From positions 368,543,902-368,607,901 of the forward strand of contig CM053028.1 in NCBI GenBank assembly GCA_028564925.1: a stretch of DNA of 64,000 nt, written 5' to 3'. Made by a program: the position numbers and the translations under genes. The notes beneath the pieces are model-generated. The model was not told where the DNA came from. It did no database searches and worked only from the letters and a program-made list of their open reading frames with translations. This document shows, piece by piece, positions 37,710-49,455 of the stretch. This stretch comes from Lithobates sylvaticus. Lineage: Eukaryota; Chordata; Amphibia; Anura; Ranidae. The first letter of the stretch is position 1. The number at the start of each line of letters is the position of its first letter.

Positions 37710-38560
37710 ACTGAAATGCTGATAAACTTATTGTTTGAGGGGTGAAGCAATATCTGTAAATTCAATCACATTTAAACCTCTAAAGCAGGTTTGAATCTCC
37801 TTGGCGAATTTAAGAAAAATCTCACTACTGCCATTTTTCTGTTTTTTAGATTGGGGTTATGTATGCAAGAGGCAGCAAGTTTAGGTGTGTTCCAATTTTA
37901 ACAAATTACAGAGAAAACATGGGGTGGAATAAAATGGTAATTCCCTGTACTGCTACTGAAGCACAGCACTGTATACAGATGCTACATACATGTTATACAG
38001 TGTTAACAGCGGCCACATACAGTAGTAAATGGAATCGTTTGTTGGGGCCAGTTCAGTAAAGCTGGAGTTAGGCTTTAATAAAATACCCTATAACTACTCT
38101 GCCTCCCAGACTACAGGGCACCACAAGATTGGCCATAAGGGTGTCTTTTCTATCTCTATAGTAGTCTGCATCTTTTGTTTCTCAAACTGGTGAGTCTGCA
38201 ATGTCTTTAAGGGTAGATTTAGACATGTGTCTAAATCTCCCTTTTCTCTGATGCCCAACCCTCATTCAGATTGTGCTTCAGAGGCTACTGGCAGGCAGTG
38301 AGGTTGTAATGAGACACCTCCCCATAACCTGTTTACACCCCACTTTTGGCAACAAACACAGTTGCAGGACATTTGCAGTGCTTCCCCATTTGCTAGAGTG
38401 TGTAGCATTCAGTGGGCTTGCCGGCTGCAGATCGCTATATGTCGGGTAAACTTTGCAGAGGGGGCGAAGCATCACGATCACACCCCCATCAGTTTGACTA
38501 GTGGCAAAAACACAGGTCAACCATGCATTTTGCTGCTTCCAAAACCACACGTCTAAATGA
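37710..38560. other. No gene seen
   Basis: No repeat family is recognised. Open frames are weak and without domains. Confidence 0.45.
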
Positions 38561-38564
38561 AGCC

Positions 38565-38978
38565 TTATGCCGCGTACACACAAATGCCGCCAGCAAAACT
38601 CAGATGAGAGCTTTTTGTCAGAAAATGTGACCGTGTGTATGCTCCATCTGCCTTTTGCTGGCGGAATTCCAGCCAGCAAAAGATTGAGAGCATGTTCTCT
38701 ATTTTTTGGTCGGGAAACGTTCCTATCCGAAAATGCAATCGTCTGTATGCAATTCGGAAGTGCAAAAAATCACGCATGCCTGGAAACAATTCGACACATG
38801 CTTGGAAGCATTGAACTTCATTTTCTTGGCTCGTCGTAGTGTTGTACGCCACCGCGTTCTTGAAGGTCGAAAGTTCAGAGAACTTTTGTGTGACCGTGTG
38901 TATGCAAGACATGCTTGAGCGGAATTCCGTCAGAAAAACCATCCAAGATTTTTCAGACGGAAATTCCACTCGTGTGTC
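38565..38978 (+). mobile_element. GCCGCGTACACACGA-type MITE, copy 3 (left arm of a hairpin)
   Basis: Starts TTATGCCGCGTACACAC and ends CCACTCGTGTGT. The part 38680-38978 is about 90% identical, by eye, to the reverse complement of 39282-39593. The shared core includes AAAATGCAATCGTCTGTATG and CTTGGCTCGTCGTAGTGTTG. No protein function is indicated. Confidence 0.75.
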
Positions 38979-39281
38979 TTGTTTACTAAAGTTGAGAATT
39001 ACATATTTGCTGCTAATCAGGAGCACTTACTCACTGCCAGAAGGCATGCTTTACTTATTCACTGCCTGGGAGCAGAAGGACTGTGAATACTCTATGCTCT
39101 ACCAGCAGTAGATACAGCTCTGACTGCATTAAAGAACTTCCTTGTGCCCAAAGTAAATACAGTTGCAGAATGAAATACCATACAATTTATAGCAGTTTTG
39201 AGATATTGATTATCTGAGGAAAGATTTTAACACTCAATATCATAAGAAACCAACTAGTAGAACTTTAATGGCTTCCCAGTC

Positions 39282-39593
39282 TTATGCCACGTACAGTGGA
39301 ATTTCCGTCCGAAAAATCTTGGATGTTTTTTACGACTGAATTCCGCTCAAGCTCTTCTTGCATACACACGGTCACACAAAAGTTCTCTGAACTTTCGACC
39401 GTCAAGAATGCGGTGACGTACAACACTACGACGAGCCAAGAAAATTAAGTTCAATGCTTCCGGGCATGCGTTGAATTGTTTCCGAGCATTCGTGATTTTT
39501 TGCACGTCCAAATTGCATACAGACGATTGCATTTTCGGAAAGGAACTTTTCCAGACCAAAAAATAGAGAATATGCTCTCAATCAGTCCACAAG
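39282..39593 (-). mobile_element. GCCGCGTACACACGA-type MITE, copy 4 (right arm, truncated)
   Basis: Inverted partner of copy 3, separated from it by about 300 bp. It stops at 39593, where a Tc1-derived palindrome begins. The missing outer part was not found on the far side of that palindrome, so this is not a simple insertion. Confidence 0.7.
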
Positions 39594-40350
39594 GTTTAGG
39601 AATGTGTCTATAGGAATGTTTGACCATTCTTCCAAAAGCACATTTGTGAGGTCGGGCACTGATGTGGACGAGAAGGCCTGTCTTGCAGTCTAAGGCTCTA
39701 ATTCATCCCAAAGGTATTCTATCGGGTTGAGGTCAGGACACTCAAGTTCCTCCACCCCAAACTCGCTCATCCATGTCTTTATGGACCTTGCTTTGTGCAC
39801 TGGTGTAAAGTCATGTTGGAACAGAAGGGGTCATCCCCAAACTGATCCCATAAAGTTGGGAGCTTGAAATTGACCAAAATGTCTTGTTATGCTGACGCCT
39901 TAAGAGTTCCCTGTACTGGAACTAAGGGGCCAAGCCCAACCCCTAAAAAACAACCCCAAACCATTATCCACCCTCAACCAAATGATTTTGACCAGTGCAC
40001 AAAGCAAGGTCCATAAATATAGGGATGAGCGAGTTTGGGGTGGAGGAACTTGACTGAACTGCACAGAGTCCTGACCTCAACCCGATAGAACACCTTTGGG
40101 ATGAATTGGAGCGGAGACTGAGAGCCCAACATTAGTGCCTGACCTCACAAATGCAATTCTGGAAGAATGATCAAACATTCCTATAGACACGCTCCTAAAC
40201 CTTGTGGACAGCCTTTCCAGAAGAGTTGAAGCTGTTATAGCTTCAAAGCGTGGGCCAACTCAATATGAAAATCCTAAGACTAAGACTGGAAAGCCATTAA
40301 AGTTCATGTGCGTCTAAAGGCAGGCTTCCCAATACTTTTGGCAATATAGG
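39594..40350. mobile_element. Head-to-head Tc1/mariner palindrome
   Basis: Two C-terminal pieces of one Tc1-like transposase lie in opposite orientation, on the minus strand at about 39594-39985 and on the plus strand at about 39990-40290. The plus arm reads [35 protein letters not shown], including the Glu of the DDE triad in NPIEHLW. The 3' terminus (CAATACTTTTGGCAATATAG) follows and ends near 40350. The minus arm carries matching Tc1 motifs with several breaks. It is a non-functional inverted duplication with the centre lost. Confidence 0.75.
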
Positions 40351-40800
40351 GATTTACTATAGCGAGAATTTGTGAATAAATGGTCGCACAATTACTACAA
40401 CTGCGCAATTTAGCGCGAAAATGAATTCACTATAGCGCTCGGGAAAAAATTGTCACAAAATCAAATTTACTATAGGTCACAGACAACAGAGACCATCTAA
40501 ATCAGTAGTCGTGATCGAAAAACATGGATGTTGCACATGGAAATAATGTTTAGAGCATGATATGATAGCCTAAATGGTTCTTAAATATGTGGTATATTGT
40601 TTAAAGATAATCTGCTTTTAATCTGCTGAAAAAATTGATGTATAAACTGAAATATCATTGAAAGTCTGAAAAGAGATAAATCCCCCCTCTTTCTACAAAT
40701 ATGCACCAGCACAAGTGCGCATTCTCAGACATGCAAAATAGTCACAATTAAACTCCTGAAGGGCCTGGTATAGACTGGGGGGGGGGACCCTACGCGGTTT
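40351..40800. other. Short palindromic repeat, then no gene seen
   Basis: Near 40351-40475 TTTACTATAGCG and its inverse CACTATAGCGC recur, which suggests a small MITE. The remainder is AT-rich. Confidence 0.4.
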
Positions 40801-40814
40801 AAAAAAAATATGTT

Positions 40815-41010
40815 TCATATATATTGTCGGGAGCCAACAATACATTACAGCCACGAGAAAGTTAAAAATTACATTTTTTCCTTTAGAAATTTCATTATTG
40901 CTGCGGCATGTTCTATAAATTGTACAGATGTGCCACTTTACAGGCAGACTAAGGGGACTCCCAGGGACGCTATTTAAAGGAACATTTCATTTTTATTGTT
41001 TCACTTTAAG
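40815..41010 (+). repeat. Dispersed repeat family R, copy 2 (partial)
   Basis: Matches the second half of the repeat at 48360-48520 (ATTTTTTCCTTTAGAAATTTCATT, then TGTTCTATAAA and CCACTTTACAGGCAGACTA). About 75-80% similar by eye. Confidence 0.55.
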
Positions 41011-41237
41011 CATCATTATAATCACTGCTCCATTAAAAATTATTGTTTTAAAAACTTTTTTTTGCATTGATACATGTCCCCTAGGGCAGTACACGGGTAC
41101 CCATGCACTTTTCATGGCAACGACTTGCACATAAGCCTTTCAAATGAGGACTTTGGATTTTTCATGATCGTGTCCTATAGACTTTAATGGCGGTCGCATG
41201 TTTGCTAGAACTTTTTTTTCCTTCACTGCAATAGGTG

Positions 41238-41815
41238 AATGCCAAATAGCCAATGCCACATCAGCATGGGTGGGGTTGGTTCTATAATAATAATGCCTCA
41301 ATTGCAAAACATTATTATATAGAATTAAAAGAATCAAACACTAGTAAATGTATTTTCTAAGCATGTTTGTGTGCAGCTCAGTAGCCTAGTGGTCTGCACT
41401 CCTGCTATGAAAGACTCAGGCCATGGGTTCAAAACATTATTATATAGAATTAAAAGAATGAAAGCTTGCATTGCACTTAGCAGCATATGCTGAAAATAGG
41501 CGAATGCCTAATAGCCAATGCCACATCAGTTTGGTTGTTTCCATAATATTAACTCTTCAAATGCATGCAATGATATGCAAGTATTTAATAATATTATGGT
41601 GTGGAATTCCAAAAATCCCACACTAATTAACGTGCAGGGTGTTGGTTTACATTTTTTGGTTTTAATTCACTTGTGCACTAAAAAAAATCAACACAGCTAC
41701 CTTAGGTGGGTGGTAGGTTGGCTGTGATTTGAACTCATAACCTGAAGGCTTTGTAGACATCAGTGCACACCACCAAGCCATTGTGCTAAATACACTGAGA
41801 CCTGCATAGTAATGT
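41238..41815. repeat. Cluster with two tRNA-like SINE heads in opposite orientation
   Basis: On the plus strand, an A-box-like GTAGCCTAGTGG (41381-41392) and a B-box-like GGGTTCAAAAC (41425-41435) are 33 bp apart. On the minus strand, TAGCACAATGGCTTGG (reverse of 41773-41788) and GAGTTCAAATC (reverse of 41725-41735) form a second pair. A 29-bp segment, AACATTATTATATAGAATTA and onward, occurs twice (41308 and 41432), and AGCCAATGCCACATCAG also occurs twice. These fit tRNA-derived SINEs with internal duplications. They lack a tRNA anticodon arm, so they are not tRNA genes. Confidence 0.55.
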
Positions 41816-41942
41816 AGTTCGATTAAAAAATGAACATAAATACTTAATGCTTTATAGTCTCAAAAAACAAAATGAACATGAAAAAAAAAACATAACAGAT
41901 ATGTAACTTAAATGTGCAATACATGTAACTTTACAGAATATT

Positions 41943-43113
41943 ATTATTATACACGATTTATATAGCACCAACATTTTACGCAGCGCTTTACAATGTAGAG
42001 GGGGGGCAGCACAATTACAGTACAGTTCAATACAGAAGGAACAGGAGGGCTCTGCTCATAGAGCTTACATTCTAAAGGGAGGGGTAGTGGTACAAAAGTT
42101 AATAGAAATGGGGAATGATTTTATGGGGTGGCTCGGGAACAGTTGTTAGGTGGGTGTGGGATAGGCTTCCCTGAATAAGTGAGTTTTCAGGGATCTCCTA
42201 AAGGTGGACAGGTTAGGGACTGATCAGACATACCGGGGCAGGGAGTTCCAGAGGATGGGAGAGGCTCTGCTGAAGTCCTGAAGGCGAGCATGGCAGGAGG
42301 TCCTGGGAGGAGCGGATCGGACAATTTGGGCTATATCTGCAGATGAAGTTGGTGATGTAGCAGGTGGTGATTTTGTGGATGGTCTTGTATGTTGTGGTTA
42401 GCATTTTGAATTTTATACGGTGGGGTAGGGAAAGCCAGTGAAGGGATTGGCAGAGAGGGGCAGCAGTCACGGATCGGTTAGGGAGGTGTATCAGTCTAGC
42501 AGCATTCATAATATACTGGGGGGATAGCCTGTGTAAAGGTAGGCCATTAAGGAGAGCGTTGCAGTAGTCAAGGTGGGAAATAATCAAGGAGCGTATAAGT
42601 TGCTTTGTGGTGTCATTAGTCAGGAAGGGTCGAATTCTGGAGATGTTGCGGAGGTTAAGGCAGCAGGATTTAGCCAGTGATTGGATGTGGGGGCTGAAGG
42701 AGAGGTCAGAGTCAAGGATTATACCCAGCACCCTGGCATGTGTGGAGGGACCAATGGTTATGCTGTTTATCTTAATGGTAAAGCCATTGCGGGAAGGAGG
42801 AACTATAACAAGCTCAGTTTTAGAAAGATTGAGTTTGAGAAAGTGGTGTGACATCCATACGGATATGTCATTCAGTAAGTTTGAGATCCATGAAAAGATC
42901 GAGGGGGTGAATTGAGGAGTGGAGAGATAGATCTGGGTGTCATCGGCGTAGAGGTGGTATTGGAGGTATAGAGCGAGAATAGGAGGGGCCCAAGGACGGA
43001 GCCTTGGGGTACCCCAACAGAAAGAGGAAGAGGAGCGGAGGAGATGGAGTTGTACGTGACACTGAAAGTGCGCTGAGATAGGTAGGAGGAGAACATAGGA
43101 GAATAACAGAAAT
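41943..43113 (-). mobile_element. L2-clade LINE, antisense, strongly 5'-truncated
   Basis: Same family as 1807-3722. It begins (on the minus strand) inside the reverse transcriptase ([15 protein letters not shown]...[16 protein letters not shown]) and runs through the C-terminal part. A long open frame, 42213-42854, reads [15 protein letters not shown]...[19 protein letters not shown]. The 3' tail with AAAGCGCTGCGTAAAATG and (AAT)n lies at 41943. The YADD-containing section is disrupted. Confidence 0.85.
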
Positions 43114-43855
43114 TACTCTAATACTCATTTATAACTGCATTCGTTATCAAAAGAAGAAAACAAACTAGGAATACTAATTGGAATATACATAAATAGATGC
43201 ACACGAAGTAGAGCACATCTCACATAAAAATGTTTTATTCACTTTCACATGATCATGACTGCAGTGCAGTTCCAAACTCGGTAGCAATTGGCACTTGCAA
43301 ATTCGTGGATATGCCGATTTGACATTTACAAAGGCATGTTCACTGGTATTAGCGTGTTTTTTCATTCACATGTTCGCCTAGTTGAAGTCTTAATTGGGTG
43401 TAACTAAATGCATAGCGACCATTACTTGCCGTTTTTCTTAGTAAATGAACCTCATAGTGTATATTGGGTCATTACTACAACATTACTACAGGATTAGACA
43501 TGAATTGTTCTAAGCTGATGGCTACATTGTCACTGGATCTCATTGCCTACCAATACCATAGACCTTGGAAGGGCACCTTAAACAACTTGAACATGAGAAC
43601 CACCAAGGAATTTAAAGAACAAATCATGAACTATACTGGTTGCCTGAACATGGATACATAAATACTAACTGTCATTCAATCTTTTTTCACTTGTCGGATA
43701 TGCTGTCATACACATTCTACCACTCAAGCCAGTGATTTTCCCTGATTCTCCTTGTAAGAAGCTTGCTATTGATATTTTAGGTCTTTTTATGGAAGCACCT
43801 GTGGACTGATAATTTGCTATAATATTAATGAATTCTCAGAGTAAATGGCCAGAAA
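43114..43855. other. No gene seen between two L2 copies
   Basis: AT-rich. The open frame at 43464-43661 has natural-looking composition but no domain that I recognise. Confidence 0.45.
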
Positions 43856-46133
43856 TTGCAGCCCATAAGACATGTTTTTGACAATGGACTACAATCCCTT
43901 CTTCATTCTGCTACTGATGGACTTTACGACATAATCGCACCCCTGTCCTGCCCAGACCTAGTCACTTCCATCTACAACACCACGCTGTCATCCTCACTAG
44001 ACATGCTTGCTCCTCTTTCTACATGCAGAACCAGGCCCCATCTGCCACAACCCTGGCAAACAGACGACACTAGAAGTCTTAAGAGACGCAGCTGTGCTCT
44101 TGAGCAAGCATGGCGCAAAACTAAATCCCTGCAAAACTTTACCCTCTACAAATCTACCCTTCTCAAATACAACTCCTGCCTCCACACTGCTAAACAAACC
44201 TACTACAACACTCTCATCCAAACCTTGTCTACCCTTAATTCCTTACTTCACTCCCCACTGCCCCCACCCACCAACTTGCTTACCGCTCAACAGATTTCCC
44301 ACCATTTCAAAAGCAAAATCGACACAATTCGCGGGAGATATCCAGCATTCAACTTCCTCCATCAGGTCCAACACCACACTTAATACTCTCCTCCTTCTTC
44401 CCAGTTACCACCAACGAAGTTGATAAACTCCTCTCCATGGCCCACCTCACCACCTGTCCCTTGGACCCTGTTCCCTCACAATTACTGCGACCACCTTCCT
44501 GCTCTATCCTAAACTCCCTAACCCACATCTTCAACCTCTCCCTCTCCTCCGACACCTTTCCTTTCCCGCTTAAACACGCATTGGTTACCCCCATACTTAA
44601 AAATCCTCACTAAACCCACCTGTTTGAATAACTTAGGACCCATCTCCCTGCTCCCATTAGCCTCCAAGCTCATTGAAAGCCTTGTCCATGACTGAATGAG
44701 TCATTACCTCACGGACAACAACCTTCTCGACCCCCTACAGTCCGGCTTCTGTCCACAACATTCCACTGAAACTCCCCTACTGAAACTCGCCAATGACCAA
44801 ACTAACTGCTAAACCAAAGGCCATTACTCCATACTCACTCTTTGACCTCTATGCTGCCTTTGACAGTTGACCACCTTCTCCTCCTCAGAAAACTACACTC
44901 CATTGGCCTTCGCGATTCTGCTTTATCCTGGTTCTCCTTCTACCTATCTCAGCGCACTTTCAGTGTCACTTACAACTCCATCTCCTCCACTCCTCTTCCT
45001 CTTTCTGTTGGGGTACCCCAAGGCTCCATCCTTGGGCCCCTCCTATTCTCGCTCTATGCCTCTTTCCTGGGCCAGTTGATAACCTCCCATGGCTTCCAAT
45101 ACCACCTCTACTCCGACGACTCCCAGATCTCTCTCTCCACTCCTCAACTCACCCCCTCGATCTCCTCATGGATCTCAAACTTACTGAATGACTTATCGGT
45201 ATGGATGTCACACCACTTTCTCAAACTCAATCTTTCTAAAACTGAGCTTGTTATAGTTCCTCCTTTCCGCCCCCCCCCCCCCCCCCATGACTTTACCATT
45301 AAGATCAACAGCACAACCATTGGTCCCTCTACACATGCCAGGGTGCTGGGTGTAATCCTTGACTCTGACCTCTCCTTCAGCCCCCACATCAAATCACTGG
45401 CTAAATCCTTAACCTCCGCAACTTTTATAGAATTTGACCCTTCCTGACTAATGACACTACAAAGCAATTTATTCACTTCTTGATTATTTCCCGCCTTAAC
45501 TACTGCAACTCTCTCCTTAATGGCCTACCCTTACACAGGTTACCCCCCCTTCAGTCTATTATTAATTTTGCGGCTAGACTAATACACCTCACTAACTGAT
45601 CCAAGACTGCTGCTCCTTTCTTTCTTTACAACATACAAAGCCATCCACAAAATCGCCCCCAACTACATCACCAACCTTATCTGCAGATATCACCCAAATT
45701 GTCCCCTCCGCTCCACCCAGGACCTCCTGCTCTCTAGCTCCCTTGTTACTTCCTCCCATGCTTGCCTCCAGGACTTCTCCAGAGCCTCTCCAATCCTCTG
45801 GAACTCCATGCCCCAGTATGTCTGATCAGTATGTCTGCCCTAGTATGTCTGATCAGCCCCTAACCTGTTCACCTTTAGGAGATCCCTGAAAACTCACTTA
45901 TTCAGGGAAGCGTATCCCACACCCACCTAACAACTGTCCCTGAGCCATTCCCATCAAATCATTCCCTGCATCTATTAACTTTTGTACCACCACCCCCTCC
46001 CTTTAGAATGTAAGCTTTACGAGCAGGGCACTCCTGTACCTTCTGTATTGAACTGTACTGTAATTGTGCTGTCCCCCTGTACATTGTAAAGTGCTGCGTA
46101 AACTGTTGGTGCTATAAAAATCATGTATAATAA
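43856..46133 (+). mobile_element. L2-clade LINE, longest copy (2.3 kb)
   Basis: Includes the linker upstream of the reverse transcriptase (43856-44383: PQPWQTDDTRSLKRRSCALEQAW, KIDTIRGRY). Reverse transcriptase (about 44700-45250) reads LQSGF, then [43 protein letters not shown] and [10 protein letters not shown]. The catalytic YADD appears as YSDD, still with both Asp residues. The C-terminal region and the 3' tail with a degenerate TAATAA end follow. No endonuclease is present, so it is 5'-truncated. Frameshifts separate the parts. Confidence 0.88.
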
Positions 46134-46149
46134 TTTGTTTAATCCGAGT

Positions 46150-46800
46150 TGGAATCCTTTAGACATGTGCATTTAGTTTTGTTCCGAATCTAAATTCGGA
46201 CATATTTTTCATTATTCGGAAATTCGTATGCATCCAAATTACCGAATTACAATAGTAACAAATTTAAACGAATCCGAAATAACGAATCAAATAAAAAAAA
46301 AGCGGACAAAATTCGAAAACAAATTCGAATTGAATTGGAGAAGAATGGAAATCGATTTTCTAAAAGAATACTATAAAATAGAATATAAAATAATAAAGCA
46401 ATAGAATAAAATAAAAGAATAGTAAAGAATAGAATGTGATAAAAAAAATAGAATATGACTGTCTTCCGAAAATCTAATTTCGAATAGTATAAATTTGAAT
46501 TTATAGAATAGAATAGATTGGAAAAATTATTCAGAAAACAGTGGAAACTAAACGAAAGAGTAAATTATATATAACCGTTTTCTGAAATTCAAATTTTGTT
46601 TAGAATGAAATCTAATAGAAAAGAATAGAATAGAAAATAATAGAAAAACAATAGAATAGAAAAACAATAGAACAGAATAGAATAAAATATAATATATATT
46701 ATATTTTATTCTAATCTATTGTTTTTCAATTCTATTCTTTTCTATTGTAATCATTTCTATTTGAATTCATTATATACCAAATTAGAATTTCGGAAGATAG

Positions 46801-46883
<83 letters not shown>

Positions 46884-47695
46884 TAAAACCATCTTCCGAA
46901 ATTCCAACTTCATATAGAATGAAATTGAATTTGAATACAAAAGGTTAGAATAGATTTGTTTCATATTCAAATTATTTTTTTTTTACCGCATTTGAAAAAA
47001 AATCTATCAAATTCGAAAACAAATCAACCGCATTCGAAAAAATTCTACCTCATTCGAAAAAGTAAACTATATATAACCATTTTCCAAAATTAAATTTGAA
47101 TAGAAAAGAATAGAATAGAAAATAATAGAAAAGAATAGCATAGTAAAACATTAGAACAGAACAGAAAAAAATATTATAATAAAAATTTGAGCGCATTCGA
47201 AAAAATCTACAGATATCGAAAAAGTAATATTTATAACCATCTTCCAAATTCAAATTTTGTATAGAATGATTTCGAACTCGAATAGAAAAGATTAGAATAG
47301 AATAGAAAATAGAATAAAATAGCATAGAAAAACAATAGAACAGAATAGAATAAAATATAATATACATTATATTTTATTCTATTCTGTTCTATTGTTTTTC
47401 TATTCTATTGTTTTTCTATTATTTTCTATTCTAATCTTTTCTATTAGATTTCATTCTAAACAAAATTTGAATTTCAGAAAATGGTTATATATAATTTACT
47501 TTTTCGTTATCGGTCAAATTTTTTTCGAGTTTGGTTGAATTTTTTTCGAACTTGATGGTTTTTGTTCGAATACGGTAGATTTTTTTTCGAATTTGATTGA
47601 AATTTTTCGAAACTAAACGAATGTAACGAATACAACAAATTTTAACTAAACGAATTTAGTTAAATAACTTTTCACCAACGAATGGTTTTAGTTGT
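46150..47695. repeat. AT-rich foldback with nested inverted repeats
   Basis: Outer parts share CGAAT-rich motifs in opposite orientation (CCGAATCTAAATTCGG near 46185 and AACGAATTTAGTTAAATAAC near 47648). A strong inverted repeat joins about 46560-46720 to 47355-47500 (for example AAATTTTGTTTAGAATGAAA against TTTCATTCTAAACAAAATTT). AATAGAATAGA runs and a (TA)n run (46800-46875) fill the centre. The tyrosine/isoleucine-rich open frame here is a (TA)n artefact. Confidence 0.7.
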
Positions 47696-48029
47696 CAACA
47701 AATGCTGTTTATTGATTCAACCTAAAAAAAAATCTTATCACATAATGATTCATTCATCATGTCCTCAATTTATCTTCTTTACACAAAGAATGACATTTTG
47801 TTGTTCAGCAAATAATTTCAATAAAGCATAGAAAAGTTAACAATTTTCTGTATATTTATTAATGTATTTTGTTCTTGTTTTAGTGTTTTCAGACAACAGT
47901 AAAACACAAATGAAGTCCAAATAGTAACTTGGAAAATGTGTAGAGACAATAACACAAGCTAGTGCTCAGTGTTGGATGAGTGAAAGAAATCTTTACCTGT
48001 ATGGCTAGCTTTAGACATGTTGAGGTCAT
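47696..48029. other. No gene seen
   Basis: AT-rich DNA between the foldback and the next repeat. Confidence 0.45.
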
Positions 48030-48520
48030 GTGGCCTGGTATGGTTCAGGAGGGGGGGCGCTCTCTCGTCCCCCCCCCCCCTCTTTTCCTGCTGCCTGCCA
48101 GGTTGCGTGCTCGGATAAGGGTCTGGTATGGATTTTGAGGGGGACCCCCACTCCATTTTTTTTTTCATTTTGGCGCGACGTTCCCCTTAATATCCATACC
48201 ATACCTGAAGAGCCTGGTATGGAATTTAGAGGGACCCCCACGCATTTTTTTTATTTTGGTTCGGGGTTCCCCTTAATATTCATACCAGACCCAAAGGGCC
48301 TAGTAATGCACTGTGCGGGAATCCCAGGCCGTTTTTTTCAATGACTTTTATGTGTATTGCAGAGACCCGACAATTCATTATAGCTAGCGCTAGTACTTTT
48401 AAATGTCTTTTTTTCCTTTAGAAATTTCATTTTTTTTCTCGGACTGTTCTAAACTCGGGAAACATTCCCCACTTTACAGGCATACTATAGACAACCCCCA
48501 GGTACGAAATTTAACCACTT
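48030..48520 (+). repeat. Dispersed repeat family R, longest copy
   Basis: Contains two internal copies of CGGGGTTCCCCTTAATAT-like sequence followed by CATACC (near 48178 and 48262) and a GGTATGGATTTTGAGGGGGACC block. It then has the AAATTTCATTTTTTTTCTCGGACTGTTCTAAACTCGGG segment shared with 21130-21400 and 40815-41010. Confidence 0.6.
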
Positions 48521-48715
48521 CAATACAGGGCACTTAAACACCTTCCTGCCCAGACCAATTTTGAGCTTTCAGCGCTGTCGCACTTTGAATGACAATTGCA
48601 CTGTACCCAAATGAAATTTTTATCATTTATTCCCACAAATAGAGCTTTCTTTTGGTGGTATTTGATCACCTCTGCGGTTTTTATTTTTTGCTAAATAAAA
48701 ACTTTGTAAATAAGT
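48521..48715 (+). repeat. Truncated left arm of the TTAA family
   Basis: TTTAACCACTTCAATACAGG, ACTGTACCCAAATGAAATTT and AATAGAGCTTTCTTTTGG match the left arm of the TTAA palindromes. It breaks off into a minisatellite at about 48716. Confidence 0.65.
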
Positions 48716-48729
48716 AAGTTTTCTCCTTC

Positions 48730-49080
48730 ACTGATGGGCACTGATAAGGCGGCACTGATGGGGTGGCACCAATGAAGTGGCATTGATGGGCACTGATATG
48801 TGGCACTGATAGGCGGCACTGATAGGTGGCACTGATAGGCGGCACGCATGGGCGGCACAAATTGGCACTGATAGCTGGCATGGATGGGCACTGATAGGCG
48901 GCACAGATGGGCACTGGTAGGTGGCACGGATAGGCACTGATTGGCATCCATCAGTACAAAACAATGCTGCCTATCAGTGCCAAACAATAATGCATGCCAA
49001 TCAGTGATGCCCATTGTGGGCACTGATTGGCATCCATTGTGGGCACTGATTGGCATCCTTTGTGGGCACTTTGTGTCATC
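48730..49080 (+). repeat. GGCACTGAT minisatellite
   Basis: Some twenty units of 14-20 bp are built on GGCACTGATAGGC / GGCACTGATGGGC. Later units lengthen to about 30 bp (TGGGCACTGATTGGCATCC). Several reading frames stay open through it because of the repeat, not because of coding. Confidence 0.85.
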
Positions 49081-49324
49081 CCTGGTGGTCTAGGGGGGCA
49101 TACCTTGTGCTGGGCATCCCTGGTCTGGTGGCGTCCCTGGTGGTCCAGTGTGGGCATCCTCAGGGGGACTGCGCTGATAATCGATCAGCACAGACCCCCC
49201 TGTCAGAGGAGCAGCCGATCGGCTCTAATCTACTATATTTACTGGGTCTCTCATGGTACCAGGGGTCACGGTGGTCTGCTTAAGTTAACCAAGGTGTGGT
49301 CATCCAGAATTCCATTCACTGACT

Positions 49325-49455
49325 GACAAACATGACTGACCTACCCGACATACATGACTGACCTACCCGACATACATGACTGAACTACCCGACATACATG
49401 ACTGAACTACCCGACATACATGACTGACCTGACTGACATACATGACTGACCAATC
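49325..49455 (+). repeat. ~24-bp tandem repeat, about five units
   Basis: Units CATGACTGACCTACCCGACA with TA, in which CTGACC and CTGAAC variants alternate. Units are nearly identical, so the array is recent or homogenised. Confidence 0.85.

Noticed and set aside
38706-39559. Two similar 70-codon open frames (38706-38918 plus, 39347-39559 minus)
   Set aside because: They lie in the two copies of one MITE. Protein identity is no better than expected from about 10% neutral DNA divergence.
41381-41435. tRNA gene
   Set aside because: A-box and B-box-like motifs exist but a cloverleaf with anticodon stem does not. Called a SINE head instead.
43464-43661. 65-codon frame between L2 copies
   Set aside because: Natural-looking composition but too short, with no similarity that I recognise.
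46782-46970. Tyrosine/isoleucine-rich open frame
   Set aside because: Direct translation of the (TA)n run. The same applies to the frame over 7393-7457.
48681-49157. Repetitive cysteine/proline-rich open frames; possible CRISPR-like array
   Set aside because: Units are contiguous variants of GGCACTGAT without unique spacers, so this is a minisatellite.
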